Positions 44,793 to 54,557 of a stretch of DNA of 64,000 nucleotides are shown here, in pieces. The translations under genes and the position numbers were made by a program. How positions within the stretch are numbered: position 1 is the stretch's first letter; the number at the start of each line of letters is the position of its first letter. The stretch lies in contig NZ_CP072392.1 in NCBI RefSeq assembly GCF_017742835.1, positions 2,278,385 to 2,342,384 of the forward strand, in the 5' to 3' direction. This stretch comes from Aquabacter sp. L1I39 (lineage in GTDB: Bacteria > Pseudomonadota > Alphaproteobacteria > Rhizobiales > Xanthobacteraceae). The notes beneath the pieces are model-generated. The model was not told the DNA's origin and did not search any database. It saw nothing but the letters and a program-made list of their open reading frames with translations.

Positions 44793-45899
44793 TCAGGCGA
44801 TGTGGGCGAGGATCAGTTCATTGACCCGGCCGGCCTTTTCCATCTGCACCATGTGGCCGGCCTCGGGGATCACCTCGACGGTGGCGCGGGACAGGGCACT
44901 GGCATGGGCGGCGGGGATCACCTGGTCGGTCTCCCCGAACACCACCAGAACCGGCACGCTGGCGGCAGCAAGGTCATCGGCCAGCACCTCCGCTTGCCGC
45001 CCGCCGGCAAAGAGCGCGCCGGAGAGCGCGGTGAGCGCATCGCCCACCCCGTCCAGGCGCTTGTACTTCAGCAGGTCGTCCACCAATTGCCGGGTGACGG
45101 TGGCCGGGTCATGGAAAAGCTGTTCCAGCACCGGCTTGAGGTCGCGGCGGGAAGAGGCCGCCACGAAGCCGTCCGTATAGCCGGAATTGATCTCCGGCCC
45201 GAGCCCGGCCGAGCCGATGAGCGAGAGGGAGGACACCCGCGCGGGGGCATCCAGGGCGATCTTCGCGGCCACCGCGCCGCCCATGGAATGGCCCACCAGA
45301 TGGGCCTTTTCGATGCCCAGCGCATCCATGAAGCCGAGCACGGCGGCCGAGAGCCCCTTCAGCGAAGGGTCCGTCACCGCCTTGTCCGACTGGCCATGGC
45401 CGGGCAAATCGAGCGCGCTCACGCGGGCCTTTTCGGCCAGCGCATCGATGGTGAACAGCCAATTGTCCAGGTCGCCGCCGAAGCCGTGGATGAGGATCAC
45501 ATCCGGCCCGCCCTCGCCCCGCCGGGCATAGCGCAGGCGGCCGGCGGGGGTGTCCACGAACTCATAGCGCGGCCCCGCCTCCTCCTCCGCCTCGGCGGCG
45601 GCCTGCGTGGCATATTGGGCGACGAAGGCGTCGATCTCGGCGTCCGGCACATCCTCATCGGCGATGACGCCGATGAGGGCCTTGACCGGATAGATGGTGC
45701 CGGGCTCGCCCAGCACCCGCCGCAGAAGGCCCGGTTCATGGGCCTCCACCACGCCGGCGATCTTGTCGGTTTCCACCTCCACCACCTCGTCGCCCGGCGC
45801 GATCGCGGTGCCGGCGGGCTTCAGCCAGCCGGTGACCTTGCCTTCCGACATGGAAAGCCCCCACTTGGGCATGACGATGGGCTTGATGCGTTCATTCAT
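44793..45899 (-). CDS. acoC: Acetoin dehydrogenase E2-type subunit AcoC
   Basis: 368 residues in two parts. The N-terminal lipoyl domain carries the lipoyl lysine K46 in EVETDKIAG. The C-terminal alpha/beta-hydrolase domain (from about residue 112) has GHSMGG with the nucleophile serine at 203-208 and a late EAGHMVQMEKAG histidine. This lipoyl-plus-hydrolase layout is known for AcoC, where it replaces the usual 2-oxoacid acyltransferase core. It passes the acetyl group from the E1 reaction to CoA. The ATG at 45899 follows GAGGAA. The E3 dihydrolipoamide dehydrogenase (acoL) is not present and must come from elsewhere. Confidence 0.95.
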   Translation of the reverse strand: MNERIKPIVMPKWGLSMSEGKVTGWLKPAGTAIAPGDEVVEVETDKIAGVVEAHEPGLLRRVLGEPGTIYPVKALIGVIADEDVPDAEIDAFVAQYATQAAAEAEEEAGPRYEFVDTPAGRLRYARRGEGGPDVILIHGFGGDLDNWLFTIDALAEKARVSALDLPGHGQSDKAVTDPSLKGLSAAVLGFMDALGIEKAHLVGHSMGGAVAAKIALDAPARVSSLSLIGSAGLGPEINSGYTDGFVAASSRRDLKPVLEQLFHDPATVTRQLVDDLLKYKRLDGVGDALTALSGALFAGGRQAEVLADDLAAASVPVLVVFGETDQVIPAAHASALSRATVEVIPEAGHMVQMEKAGRVNELILAHIA

Positions 45900-45927
45900 A
45901 ACGATGTTCCTCAACCTGCCCGGTGCG

Positions 45928-46950
45928 TCACGCCGCCGACTTGGCGCGGCCCGTGGTGGCATGGACGGCGGCGACAATGGCGTCCGCGGTGGGGATGTAG
46001 AGGTCCTCCAGCACCGGGGAGAACGGCACCGGCGTGTGGGGCGCGGTCACCATCTGCGGGGCCGCCTTCAGCGCGCCGAAGGCGTGCTGGGCCACATAAG
46101 CGGTGATGTCGGAGGCGAGCGAGCAGCGCGGATTGGCCTCGTCCACCACCACGAGGCGGCCCGTGGCCTCCACGCTCTCGATCACCGTGTCCCAATCCAT
46201 GGGGGAGAGGGTGCGCAGGTCGATCACCTCCGCCTGGATGCCGGAGCGGGCGAGGGTGTCGGCGGCGGCCAGTGCGCGGGGCACGGTCAGGCCATAGCCC
46301 ACCAGGGTTACGTCCTTGCCGTCGCGCACGATATTGGCTTCGCCGAAGGGGATGGCATAACTCTCCTCCGGCACATCCGCCTCGCTGCCATAGAGCGCCT
46401 TGTGCTCGCAGAAGATGACCGGGTCGTCATCGCGAATGGCCTGGATGAGCAGGCCCTTGGCGTCATAGGCGTTGGACGGGCACACCACCTTCAGGCCGGG
46501 AATGTGGGTGAAGAGCGGGGTCAGCATCTGGGAGTGCTGGGCGGCGGCACGGAAGCCGGCGCCCACCATGGCGCGGATCACCACCGGAGTCTTCGCCTTG
46601 CCGCCGAACATGTATTTGAACTTGGCGGCCTGGTTGAAGATCTGGTCGAAGCAGACCCCCATGAAGTCCAGGAACATCAGTTCGGCCACCGGGCGCATGC
46701 CGCAGGCGGCAGCTCCGATGGCTGCGCCGATATAGGCGCTCTCGGAGAGCGGCGTGTCCATGAGGCGGTTGCCGTGCTTGGCATGCAGGCCCTTGGTGAC
46801 GCCGAGCACGCCGCCCCACGCATCCATCTCGCCGGGGGCACCGGCGCCGCCCACAATGTCCTCGCCGAGCATGATGACGGTGGGATCCCGGCGCATCTCC
46901 AGATCGAGCGCCTCGTTGATCGCCTGCTTGTAGCTGATCATGCGAGCCAT
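45928..46950 (-). CDS. acoB: Acetoin dehydrogenase E1 beta subunit AcoB
   Basis: 340 residues of the transketolase-like E1-beta family. Seen: MISYKQAINEALDLEMRRDP, VIMLGEDIVGGAGAPGEMD, DTPLSESAYIGAAIGAAACG, a CEHKALYG block and VLEDLYIPTADAIVAAV. Together with AcoA it forms the thiamine-diphosphate enzyme that cleaves acetoin to acetaldehyde and an acetyl-equivalent on lipoate. The ATG at 46950 is preceded by GGAAAAA; upstream in-frame codons overlap acoA. It lies 28 bp after acoA. Confidence 0.95.
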   Translation of the reverse strand: MARMISYKQAINEALDLEMRRDPTVIMLGEDIVGGAGAPGEMDAWGGVLGVTKGLHAKHGNRLMDTPLSESAYIGAAIGAAACGMRPVAELMFLDFMGVCFDQIFNQAAKFKYMFGGKAKTPVVIRAMVGAGFRAAAQHSQMLTPLFTHIPGLKVVCPSNAYDAKGLLIQAIRDDDPVIFCEHKALYGSEADVPEESYAIPFGEANIVRDGKDVTLVGYGLTVPRALAAADTLARSGIQAEVIDLRTLSPMDWDTVIESVEATGRLVVVDEANPRCSLASDITAYVAQHAFGALKAAPQMVTAPHTPVPFSPVLEDLYIPTADAIVAAVHATTGRAKSAA

Positions 46951-46978
46951 GGTTTTTCCTCCAGATTTATGAGTTCGC

Positions 46979-47962
46979 TCAGTAGGCGACGTAGACGTCG
47001 GTGGTGAGTTCGCGCGGGCTCGGCAGCGGCGCGCCCTTGGCGGTGTCCACCGCATCGTCGATGAGGGCGGCCACCTCCCGGTCGACGACGGCAAGGTCCG
47101 CCGCGCCGATGACACCGGCGGCGGTGACGCGGGCGGAGAACAGCTTCAGGCAGTCGCGGGTGGCGCGGTTGTGGTCATTCTCGCCCTTGGCCTTGTAGGT
47201 CTGGGCATCGCCCTCGAAATGGCCGAAGAAGCGCACCGTCTTGCATTCCAGCAGCGCCGGCCCGCCACCCTCGCGCGCCCGCTTGATGATCTCGCCGGCC
47301 GCCTCGTGCACGGCGAAGAAGTCGGTGCCGTCCACGGTCACACCCGGCAGGCCGAAGCCGGCGGCGCGGTCCACATAGCTGTCGACGGCGGTGGCATATT
47401 CCACCGAGGTGGATTCCGCGTAGCCGTTATTCTCCACCACGAAGATCACCGGCAGGTTCCAGATGGCGGCGAGATTCATGCTCTCCAGGACGGTGCCCTG
47501 GTTGGCCGCGCCATCGCCGAAGAAGGTGATGCCCACCCCGCCATCGCCGCGGAACTTGGCGGCAAGGCCCGCGCCGCAGATGAGGGGGGCGCCCGCGCCC
47601 AGAATGCCGTTGGCGCCCATCATGCCCTTGGAGAGGTCGGCAATGTGCATGGAGCCGCCCTTGCCCCGGCAGCAGCCGGTGACCTTGCCGTAGATCTCGC
47701 CCATCATCTCGTGGACATCGACGCCCTTGGCGATGCAATGGCCGTGGCCGCGATGGGTGGAGGCGATGCGGTCGATGTCGGTGAGGTGCATCATGATGCC
47801 GGTCGCGCAGGCTTCTTCGCCCGCATAGAGGTGCACGAAGCCGGGAATGTCGCCCTTGGCGAACTCCACATGCAGCCGCTCCTCGAACTCGCGGATGGTG
47901 CGCATGGTGCGGTAGGCGCTCAGCAATTCGTCCCGGGAGAGGGGGAAGGGATTGTTGGTCAT
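46979..47962 (-). CDS. acoA: Acetoin dehydrogenase E1 alpha subunit AcoA
   Basis: 327 residues. The thiamine-diphosphate-binding motif begins at GDGAANQG (149-156) and ends with ENNGY (177-181). Other family blocks are FVHLYAGEEACATGI, STHRGHGHCIAKG and GKGGSMHIADLSKGM. This is typical of acetoin rather than pyruvate dehydrogenase E1-alpha, judged from length and context. It follows acoX by 39 bp and precedes acoB. Cytoplasmic multienzyme complex member. Confidence 0.95.
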   Translation of the reverse strand: MTNNPFPLSRDELLSAYRTMRTIREFEERLHVEFAKGDIPGFVHLYAGEEACATGIMMHLTDIDRIASTHRGHGHCIAKGVDVHEMMGEIYGKVTGCCRGKGGSMHIADLSKGMMGANGILGAGAPLICGAGLAAKFRGDGGVGITFFGDGAANQGTVLESMNLAAIWNLPVIFVVENNGYAESTSVEYATAVDSYVDRAAGFGLPGVTVDGTDFFAVHEAAGEIIKRAREGGGPALLECKTVRFFGHFEGDAQTYKAKGENDHNRATRDCLKLFSARVTAAGVIGAADLAVVDREVAALIDDAVDTAKGAPLPSPRELTTDVYVAY

Positions 47963-48001
47963 GGCGTCGGTTTTCCTCCTTGGGTCTTGGTTGATGGATG
48001 G

Positions 48002-49075
48002 TCAGGCGCTCAGCCCCAGCGCCGCGCGCGGGCCTTGATGGGGATGGCGCAGGAGCAGCTTTTCCCGCGCGCAGAAGGCCATCACGGCCGCCACGTCCAC
48101 CGTGTGGAAGGCGGCGTCGCGCAAGGTGATGGCCACCTCCTGCGGGCTGTCGAAGAAGAGTTCGCGCTCGCCATCGAGCGCCACCGATCCGGCCGGCAGG
48201 CGCGAGGCGAAGACCTTGTCCGCCGGCATGCGGCGCCAGTCCTCCACCCCGATCTCGGTGACGAGGCCCGGCGCGATGGGCGCGCGCACCACGGTGGGGG
48301 CGGTGGCAGCGGGCGCGAGCATGACCGCAAGGCCGCCGCTCTCGGCCCGGCGCACGGGCTCCAGCAGGCCGGCAATGGCGGCCATGCCGATCACTTCCGG
48401 GTCGGCGAAAGTGACGTAAAGCTCGCGGAAGGTCTCCGCCCGCCAGAGCGCGCGGGCGCCCACATAGCGGTCGGTGACGAGGGCGACGTCCACCAGCGCG
48501 ATCTCGGGATCGCCGCCATCAAGGCGCACCTCGATCAGCTTGTTGGGCGCGAACGCGAGCGCGGGCGGCACCATCCCAAGTGCCGCAAGGCCGGTGGCGA
48601 GCCCGGTAATGGTGGGCTCGCGATGCTCGGGAAAGGCATTATTGGTGCCGGTGGAGATGCCGGCAATGGGCACCGCCCCGCATTCGGCCACCACCGCGCG
48701 ATGGGTGCCATCGCCCCCGAGCACGATGATGGCGGCCACATCACCGGCCTCGCGCATCAGGCGCGCCGCCCGGCGGGTGTCGGCCACGGTTCCGGTGACG
48801 GGCATGGCCAAATGCGTCAGGCGGGGAAAGCGGGCCTCGCCCTGCGCGTTCGAGCGCTCCATGCCCCGCAGCACATGGGTGGCGATGCCGCCCCGCTCGG
48901 GCATCATCACCACATCCTCGATGCCACAGGCGGCCAGCGCCGCCAGCGCGCGCAGCACGATATTGGCCCTGTCAGCCACCTGCACGCCGTTGGCGGAGGC
49001 CACCACGCGGCGAATGTCCCTTGCGGAGACGGGATTGGCGATGATGCCGACCTTGGGCGTCCGTTCTGCGGCCAT
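48002..49075 (-). CDS. acoX: Acetoin catabolism protein AcoX (NAD-kinase-like)
   Basis: 357 residues of the ATP-NAD kinase superfamily, with GGDGT at 120-124 and GISTGTNNAFP later. AcoX heads or accompanies acetoin operons in several bacteria; its exact role is not established. The ATG at 49075 has AGGAGAGG just upstream; a longer frame to 49150 reaches into the promoter. It is the first gene after a sigma-54 promoter at 49152-49167. If that promoter is right, the mRNA leader is about 65 nt and the long-frame start would barely be transcribed, which supports the shorter protein. Confidence 0.92.
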   Translation of the reverse strand: MAAERTPKVGIIANPVSARDIRRVVASANGVQVADRANIVLRALAALAACGIEDVVMMPERGGIATHVLRGMERSNAQGEARFPRLTHLAMPVTGTVADTRRAARLMREAGDVAAIIVLGGDGTHRAVVAECGAVPIAGISTGTNNAFPEHREPTITGLATGLAALGMVPPALAFAPNKLIEVRLDGGDPEIALVDVALVTDRYVGARALWRAETFRELYVTFADPEVIGMAAIAGLLEPVRRAESGGLAVMLAPAATAPTVVRAPIAPGLVTEIGVEDWRRMPADKVFASRLPAGSVALDGERELFFDSPQEVAITLRDAAFHTVDVAAVMAFCAREKLLLRHPHQGPRAALGLSA

Positions 49076-49151
49076 CCGGCTGCCTCTCCTGGCGTTCGTC
49101 CCTGCGGGCCACGCCTCTTGCGGGCGGGCCTCCTTTTGTCCGCTCTTCATC

Positions 49152-49167
49152 GCAAGGGGCGGGCCAA
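49152..49167 (-). promoter_or_regulatory. Sigma-54 (-24/-12) promoter of the aco operon
   Basis: On the minus strand the sequence is TTGGCCCGCCCCTTGC. Against the consensus YTGGCACGrNNNTTGC it has the invariant GG and GC with correct 10-bp spacing, and differs at the A of GGCAC and at the r position. It lies 77-92 bp upstream of the acoX ATG, with the sigma-54 activator acoR divergent. Confidence 0.85.
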
Positions 49168-49249
49168 GTGACGCCAGAGATCCAAACCCTTGATTTTACG
49201 TCATATTGCGCCGCAAACCGTGGCGGGCACCCTGCGGCACCCGACGCCG

Positions 49250-49276
49250 CACCTGTGGCGTGGCCTGCAACAGGTG
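49250..49276. promoter_or_regulatory. Candidate AcoR upstream activating sequence
   Basis: CACCTGT-N13-ACAGGTG, a perfect 7-bp inverted repeat, is centred about 100 bp upstream of the -24 element, the usual distance for enhancer-type sites. It is also 140 bp upstream of acoR. Site assignment is inference from symmetry and position. The 49076-49415 gap contains no gene. Confidence 0.55.
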
Positions 49277-49415
49277 TGGCGGGGAATGCGCTTCGTGATG
49301 CCCTCCGGCGCGCGCAACGCTTGCGCCGGGCGCGCAAGGCGCGGACACTCGCCTCTAACGGGAGGCGACAGCCCGGTGCCGGTCACAGCCGGCGAGAATG
49401 GTGCGGAGGACGCCC

Positions 49416-51443
49416 ATGAAATCGGAACAGGCCGCTCATATCGATGAGCTGGTGCGGGCCGCCCGTGGCGCGCGCACGCGCCGGGATGCCGTCATCCAGG
49501 ATTCGTGGCGACGCTGCGTCTCCGAACACCGGCTGGACCCGGAAGTGCTGCGCGAGCCGTGCATCCTCACCCCCACGCGCCTGCGCGAGCACCAGGATGC
49601 CATGGAGGAATTCACCCACACCGCCCGCTTCGGCGTGGAGACGCTCTACCGGCAGGTGGCGGGCCTCGGCTATGTGCTGCTGCTCACCGATGCCAAGGGC
49701 ATCACGGTGGATTTCATCGGCGATCCCACCTTCGACAACAATCTCATGCGCGCCGGCCTTTATCTCGGCGCCGACTGGAATGAGCGGCATGCGGGCACCT
49801 GCGCGGTGGGCACCTGCATCCATACGGGCGAGCCGCTGATCGTCCACCAGACCGACCATTTCGACGCCACCCACATCCCCCTCACCTGCACCGCCGCCCC
49901 GGTCTATGACCCCTTCGGTGCGCTGGCGGCCGTGCTGGACATTTCCGCGCTGCGCTCCCCCGAGCCCAAGGAAAGCCAGTTCCTAGCCCTGCAATTCGTC
50001 AAGGGCTTCGCCAACAAGATCGAGACGGCGCATCTGATGAACCGCTTCCGGCGGGAATGGATCGTCAAGCTGGCCGCCTCGCCGGAATTCGTGGACGTGG
50101 AGCCGAGCTATGTGCTCGCCGTGGACGGCTCCGGGCGGCTGCTGGGCTTCAACAATGCGGCCCGCCAATTGCTGCTGCGCGAGTTGGGCGACGCGGGCAC
50201 GGGCGTCAATCTGGTGGGGCAGCGCTTTGGCGCCTTCTTCGAGCTGGAGATGGACGACCTGCCGCGCTTCTCCCATGCGCTGCCGGCGGGCCAGCGCCTG
50301 GTGCGGCTCGCCCGCTCCGGCACGCCGCTCTTTGCCGCCACCCTCTCCCCGCCGAGCCAGCCGGGCCGGCCGGTGGCCGAGCCCCCCGCCCCGGCCCTGC
50401 CGGCGCCGCTCTGCGCCCTGTTCCGCGACGAGCCGGCCATGCACCGGGTGGCGGCGCGGGCGGCCAAGCTCGTCAACACCCAGATGAGCCTGCTGATCAC
50501 GGGCGAGACCGGATCGGGCAAGGAACATCTGGCCAAGGCCATCCACATGGCCAGCGCCCGCGCGGCCCGGCCTTTCGTGCCGGTCAATTGCGCGGCCTTG
50601 CCGGAGACGCTGGTGGAGGGCGAACTCTTCGGCTACGAGCCCGGCGCCTTTACCGGCGCGGTGGCACGCGGCAAGAAGGGACTGGTGCTGGAGGCGGATG
50701 GCGGCACCCTGTTCCTGGACGAGATCGGCGACATGCCCCTCCCCCTCCAGACCCGCCTGTTGCGCGTGCTGGCGGAACGGGAAGTGACGCCGCTCGGCCG
50801 CTCCCGGCCGGTGCCGGTGAATGTGCGCGTCATCGCCGCCACCCATCGCGACCTTGTGGCCGAGGTGAAGGCGGGGCGCTTCCGGGAAGACCTCTATTTC
50901 CGCCTGTCCGGCGCCATCCTCGCCCTGCCGCCCTTGCGTGCGCGGGCGGATATCGACTGGCTCATCGGCCGCCTCATTGCCGGCCGCACCCATGCGAGCG
51001 GCGTGCCCTTCTCCGTGAGCGAAGCCGCGCGGGCGGCGCTGAACGCCCATGACTGGCCGGGCAATATCCGCGAACTGGCCAATGCGCTCGACTATGCCTG
51101 CGCGGTGGCGGACAGCGGCATGATCGGCCTACAGGACTTGCCGGACCGCCTCCAGGGCAAGGCCGAGCCGCGCCTCATCGGAGGGCCGCCTGCGCCGCCG
51201 CGCCTTGCCGGCCCCTCCTCCGCAAGCTCCTCCTTCCCGGCGGCTTCCTGGCCACCGGCGCAGCCCTTCGCCCGGCCAGCGCCCGAAAGCGAGCGGGATG
51301 CCCTGGTGGCGGCGCTCGCTGCCAATGGCTGGAACATCTCGGCGGCGGCGCGCGACCTCGGTCTCGACCGCACGACGGTGCACCGGCGCATGCGGCGCTT
51401 CGGCCTCGTCACCCTGCGCCATGTGGGGCGCGTGCCCTCCTGA
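49416..51443 (+). CDS. acoR: Sigma-54-dependent activator AcoR
   Basis: The likely activator of the divergent acetoin operon. 675 residues: N-terminal GAF-type sensor (about 70-180, with AGTCAVGTCIHTGEPLIVHQ and TAAPVYDPFGALAAVLDIS), a PAS-like linker (230-310) and the AAA+ domain. That domain has Walker A GETGSGKE at 363-370, the sigma-54-contacting GAFTGA at 410-415 and Walker B LFLDEIGD at 432-439. A C-terminal Fis-type helix-turn-helix follows (GWNISAAARDLGLDRTTVHR). The ATG at 49416 has GGAGG six bases upstream; an ATG six codons earlier overlaps that ribosome site. All parts for sigma-54 activation are intact. Confidence 0.95.
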   Translation: MKSEQAAHIDELVRAARGARTRRDAVIQDSWRRCVSEHRLDPEVLREPCILTPTRLREHQDAMEEFTHTARFGVETLYRQVAGLGYVLLLTDAKGITVDFIGDPTFDNNLMRAGLYLGADWNERHAGTCAVGTCIHTGEPLIVHQTDHFDATHIPLTCTAAPVYDPFGALAAVLDISALRSPEPKESQFLALQFVKGFANKIETAHLMNRFRREWIVKLAASPEFVDVEPSYVLAVDGSGRLLGFNNAARQLLLRELGDAGTGVNLVGQRFGAFFELEMDDLPRFSHALPAGQRLVRLARSGTPLFAATLSPPSQPGRPVAEPPAPALPAPLCALFRDEPAMHRVAARAAKLVNTQMSLLITGETGSGKEHLAKAIHMASARAARPFVPVNCAALPETLVEGELFGYEPGAFTGAVARGKKGLVLEADGGTLFLDEIGDMPLPLQTRLLRVLAEREVTPLGRSRPVPVNVRVIAATHRDLVAEVKAGRFREDLYFRLSGAILALPPLRARADIDWLIGRLIAGRTHASGVPFSVSEAARAALNAHDWPGNIRELANALDYACAVADSGMIGLQDLPDRLQGKAEPRLIGGPPAPPRLAGPSSASSSFPAASWPPAQPFARPAPESERDALVAALAANGWNISAAARDLGLDRTTVHRRMRRFGLVTLRHVGRVPS

Positions 51444-51727
51444 GCACCGCTGCGCTGCGGCAATCACCCGCAGCCCGGTCCACCGGCCCGGGCGCGGTGC
51501 GACACCACAGCCTTTCCGCCCGCCGCCACCGCACCAATTTTCCATGGTGATCTTAACCTTCTAAGGCGCCTCGACGCTCCCCGCGCGGGAGACCGCGGCG
51601 ACCGGAGGCGCCCTCGCCTTTCGACTATTTGCCGACAAATGAACGGGCGCCGCGAAGGCCAAGTCCAAGCCCCGCGCAAGCTCCGCCGCCTACCGCAGGA
51701 TGTCCCTTCGCGTATTCGGTGGCAGAC

Positions 51728-53920
51728 ATGAACATACATTCCATCAAGATCAGGATCATCGCGCTCTCGGCGCTCTGCGTCATCGCGGTGGCCGGCGCGC
51801 TTCTGGGCTACAGCCTCTATGCGGCCTCCCAGACTTCCCATTATGTCACCGAGCGCGTGCGCGGCCTTCTTGATCGGACCAGCCAGGAATCCCTGCAGCG
51901 CCTCGCCACCGTGCAGGCCAGCGCCATCCGCGCGGAGATCGATTCCGCCTTCGAGGCCGCCCGCAACATGGCGAACGCCCTGGATGTGATCGCCGAAAAC
52001 GAAGGCAACGGCACCCCTCGTGACCAGAGACGCGCCCAGCTTAATGCGCTGCTGCTCTCCGTGCTGAAAGACAACAGCCTGTTCAACGGCACCTACAGCG
52101 CCTGGATGCCCGACGCGCTCGACGGCGCCGACGCGCTCTTTCTCAACCGCAAGGACCTCGGCACCGACGCCACCGGTCGCGCCTTGCCCTATTGGACCCG
52201 CGATGCGGCGGGCAACATCGCCCTCCAGCCGCTGGTGGAATATGACAGCCGCGAACTGCACCCCAATGGCGTGATGAAGGGCGGCTGGTTCCTCGGTCCG
52301 CAGGCCGACGGCAAGGAAAGCATCCTCGCCCCCTTGCCCTATATCGTGCAGGGCAAGTCGGTCTATCTCGCCACCATGTCGGTTCCGATCATTGTGGGAG
52401 GCAAGTTTGCGGGTGTGGCCGGCGCCGACTTCGACCTCGCTTTCGTTCAGAGCCTCGCGGAGAAGGTGGATACCTCCATCTATAAGGGCGAGGGAACGGT
52501 CTCCATTGTCACCAATACCGGCCTCGTGGTGGCCTCCAGCGCCGATCCGCGTGCCATTGGCGGACCCTATAGCAAGATCGAGCCCCAGGCCGAGCAGGAC
52601 ATGGCCCTGATGCGCAAGGGCGAGGCCGTGGCCAAGGTGGACGAGGCCAAGGATGTCATCAAGGTGTTCGCGCCCGTGCCGCTCGGCCGGACGGGCGCGG
52701 CCTGGTCGGTCATCATCACGGTGCCTCGCGCGCTGGTGATGGCCGACGCCAATGCCCTGGGGGCAACGCTGGCGGAGCGCAGCGGCAACGACACGCTCTG
52801 GCAGATGGTCGCCGCCGCAGTGGTCACCGTACTCGCCCTCATCGCCATGTCGCTGGTGGCCCGCGGCATCTCCAACCCCATCACCCGCCTCACCCTGGCG
52901 CTGCGCCGGCTCGCCGCCGGGGAACAGGTGGCCGAGATCGCCGGCGCCAACCGCAAGGACGAGATCGGCGACATCTCCCGCGCCGTGGACCAGATCCGCA
53001 TCGGCGTGGAAGAGGAGGCGCTGCGCAAGGCCAAGGAGGCGGAAGCCACCCGCCTGCGCGCCGAAGAGGAACGCCGCTCCACCATGATGAACCTGGCGGA
53101 TGGCTTCGAGCGGGCCATGGGGCAGGTGGTGGAAAGCGTGGGCGTGGCCTCCGACCAGCTCCAGGGCGCGGCCGGCACCATGACCACGGCCACGCGCAAG
53201 GTGGCGGACTCGTCCCACACCGCCGCCAGCGCCTCGGAGGAAGCCTCCAACAATGTGCAGACGGTGGCCTCGGCGGCGGAGGAACTGGCCTCCTCCATCG
53301 TCGAGATCAAGCGGCAGGTGGACGAGAGCGCCCGTATCGCCGCCGACGCCGTGCGCGAGGCCGGCAGCACCGCCTCCCAGGTGCAGGAATTGTCCAATTC
53401 CGCCTTGAAGATCGGCAAGGTGGTGGACCTCATCCGCACCATTGCCGGCCAGACCAACCTGCTCGCCCTCAACGCCACCATCGAGGCGGCGCGCGCAGGG
53501 GACGCCGGCAAGGGCTTCGCCGTGGTCGCGGCCGAGGTGAAGGAACTGGCCGAGCAGACCTCCCGCGCCACCGCCGAGATCGAGGCACAGATCGAGGAGA
53601 TCCAGGGCTCCACCCGCGCCTCCTCGCAGGCCATCGCCGGCATTACCGACGTGATCGAGGCCATCAACCGCATTGCCGGCTCCATCGCCTCGGCGGTGGA
53701 CCAGCAGGGCGCCGCGACGCGCGAGATCGCCCACAATGTGGCGCGTGCCTCCCAGGGCACCCAGCAGGTGTCGTCCAACATCACGGGCATCAATGGAGCC
53801 GCTGCGGATTCCTCCGTCGCCGCCACACAGGTGCAGGATGCGGCCGCGACCCTCGCCTCCCAGGCCCAGACGCTGCGCCGCGTCATGGCCGAGTTTCTTG
53901 GAACCGTGCGGGCGGCCTGA
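51728..53920 (+). CDS. Methyl-accepting chemotaxis protein with Cache-type sensor
   Basis: 730 residues. A first membrane helix (about 9-29, [20 protein letters not shown]) is followed by a periplasmic region of roughly 320 residues resembling a double Cache sensor ([23 protein letters not shown]). A second membrane helix ([16 protein letters not shown]), HAMP, and the signalling hairpin [20 protein letters not shown] complete it. The ATG at 51728 begins the signal-anchor; the upstream frame is unsupported. Located next to acoR, it could sense acetoin or a related compound, but that is inference. The gap 51444-51727 shows no gene. Confidence 0.94.
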   Translation: MNIHSIKIRIIALSALCVIAVAGALLGYSLYAASQTSHYVTERVRGLLDRTSQESLQRLATVQASAIRAEIDSAFEAARNMANALDVIAENEGNGTPRDQRRAQLNALLLSVLKDNSLFNGTYSAWMPDALDGADALFLNRKDLGTDATGRALPYWTRDAAGNIALQPLVEYDSRELHPNGVMKGGWFLGPQADGKESILAPLPYIVQGKSVYLATMSVPIIVGGKFAGVAGADFDLAFVQSLAEKVDTSIYKGEGTVSIVTNTGLVVASSADPRAIGGPYSKIEPQAEQDMALMRKGEAVAKVDEAKDVIKVFAPVPLGRTGAAWSVIITVPRALVMADANALGATLAERSGNDTLWQMVAAAVVTVLALIAMSLVARGISNPITRLTLALRRLAAGEQVAEIAGANRKDEIGDISRAVDQIRIGVEEEALRKAKEAEATRLRAEEERRSTMMNLADGFERAMGQVVESVGVASDQLQGAAGTMTTATRKVADSSHTAASASEEASNNVQTVASAAEELASSIVEIKRQVDESARIAADAVREAGSTASQVQELSNSALKIGKVVDLIRTIAGQTNLLALNATIEAARAGDAGKGFAVVAAEVKELAEQTSRATAEIEAQIEEIQGSTRASSQAIAGITDVIEAINRIAGSIASAVDQQGAATREIAHNVARASQGTQQVSSNITGINGAAADSSVAATQVQDAAATLASQAQTLRRVMAEFLGTVRAA

Positions 53921-53946
53921 TCCCGGGTCACGGGATCAGGACAAGC

Positions 53947-53974
53947 GGGCGGCTTCGGCCGCCCGTTTCGTTTT
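53947..53974 (+). terminator. Rho-independent terminator after the chemoreceptor gene
   Basis: GGGCGGC-TTCG-GCCGCCC, a perfect 7-bp stem with a UUCG tetraloop, followed by GTTTCGTTTT. It lies 27 bases after the stop and may also serve the convergent DUF779 gene, which ends at 53990. Confidence 0.85.
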
Positions 53975-53989
53975 GGAAGGAGGCCCGCC

Positions 53990-54388
53990 TCAGCGTCCCC
54001 CGATCCGGCACATCTCCTCGCCCGAAAAGGCGCGCGAGCGGGTCAGAAAGCGGCGCTCGGTGCCATTGTCGAGGGAGAACATGCCGCCCCGTCCCGGCAC
54101 CACGTCGAGAATGAGTTGGGTGTGGCGCCAGACCTCGAACTGGTCGGCGCCCATATAGACCGGCGCGCCGGCCACCTCCCCCAGGCGCACGTCGCGGTCC
54201 CCCAGCAAGAAGTCCCCCGCCGCGTAGCACATGGGGGACGAGCCATCACAGCAGCCTCCCGACTGGTGGAACAGGATCGGCCCGTAGCGGTCCTGGAGCT
54301 CGGCGATGAGGGCCAGGGCCGCCGGGGTGGCCAGAACCCGCTCGGGTTCATCCACAGGGCCTTGATTGTGCGGATTGTTCGCGGTCAT
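53990..54388 (-). CDS. DUF779 protein associated with aldehyde dehydrogenase
   Basis: 132 residues. The DUF779 hallmark HQSGGCCDGSSPMCY, with three cysteines, and VYMGADQFEVWRHTQL are present. DUF779 genes are regularly found beside aldehyde dehydrogenases of the acetaldehyde-oxidising type; function unknown, a metal- or redox-related role is suspected. The ATG at 54388 follows TGGGAGAA. Genes for an alcohol and an aldehyde dehydrogenase follow on the same strand to the right, so the three form one functional neighbourhood. The terminator at 54509-54546 separates its transcription from adh. Confidence 0.9.
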   Translation of the reverse strand: MTANNPHNQGPVDEPERVLATPAALALIAELQDRYGPILFHQSGGCCDGSSPMCYAAGDFLLGDRDVRLGEVAGAPVYMGADQFEVWRHTQLILDVVPGRGGMFSLDNGTERRFLTRSRAFSGEEMCRIGGR

Positions 54389-54508
54389 GGCGTTCTCCCA
54401 CATGCCCCCCTCAAGGGGACATCTTATGGCAGGGCAGCCGCCGCGCGGGCACCTGCGACCTGGCCGCGCCGGGCCGCCCCTTTCTCTTTTTCGTGACACG
54501 TTCCAGGC

Positions 54509-54546
54509 AAAAAAATGGGCCCGTCCAGCGCTTGCCGGACGGGCCC
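54509..54546 (-). terminator. Rho-independent terminator after the alcohol dehydrogenase gene
   Basis: On the minus strand: GGGCCCGTCC stem, 10-nt loop, GGACGGGCCC, then ATTTTTTTG. A perfect 10-bp GC stem with a seven-T run, 12 bases after the adh stop. Confidence 0.92.
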
Positions 54547-54557
54547 AGGCCGGGAGG

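Noticed and set aside
51464..53734. Open frame of about 750 codons on the minus strand opposite the chemoreceptor
   Set aside because: It is an antisense shadow of the chemoreceptor, rich in Gly, His and Leu without motifs.
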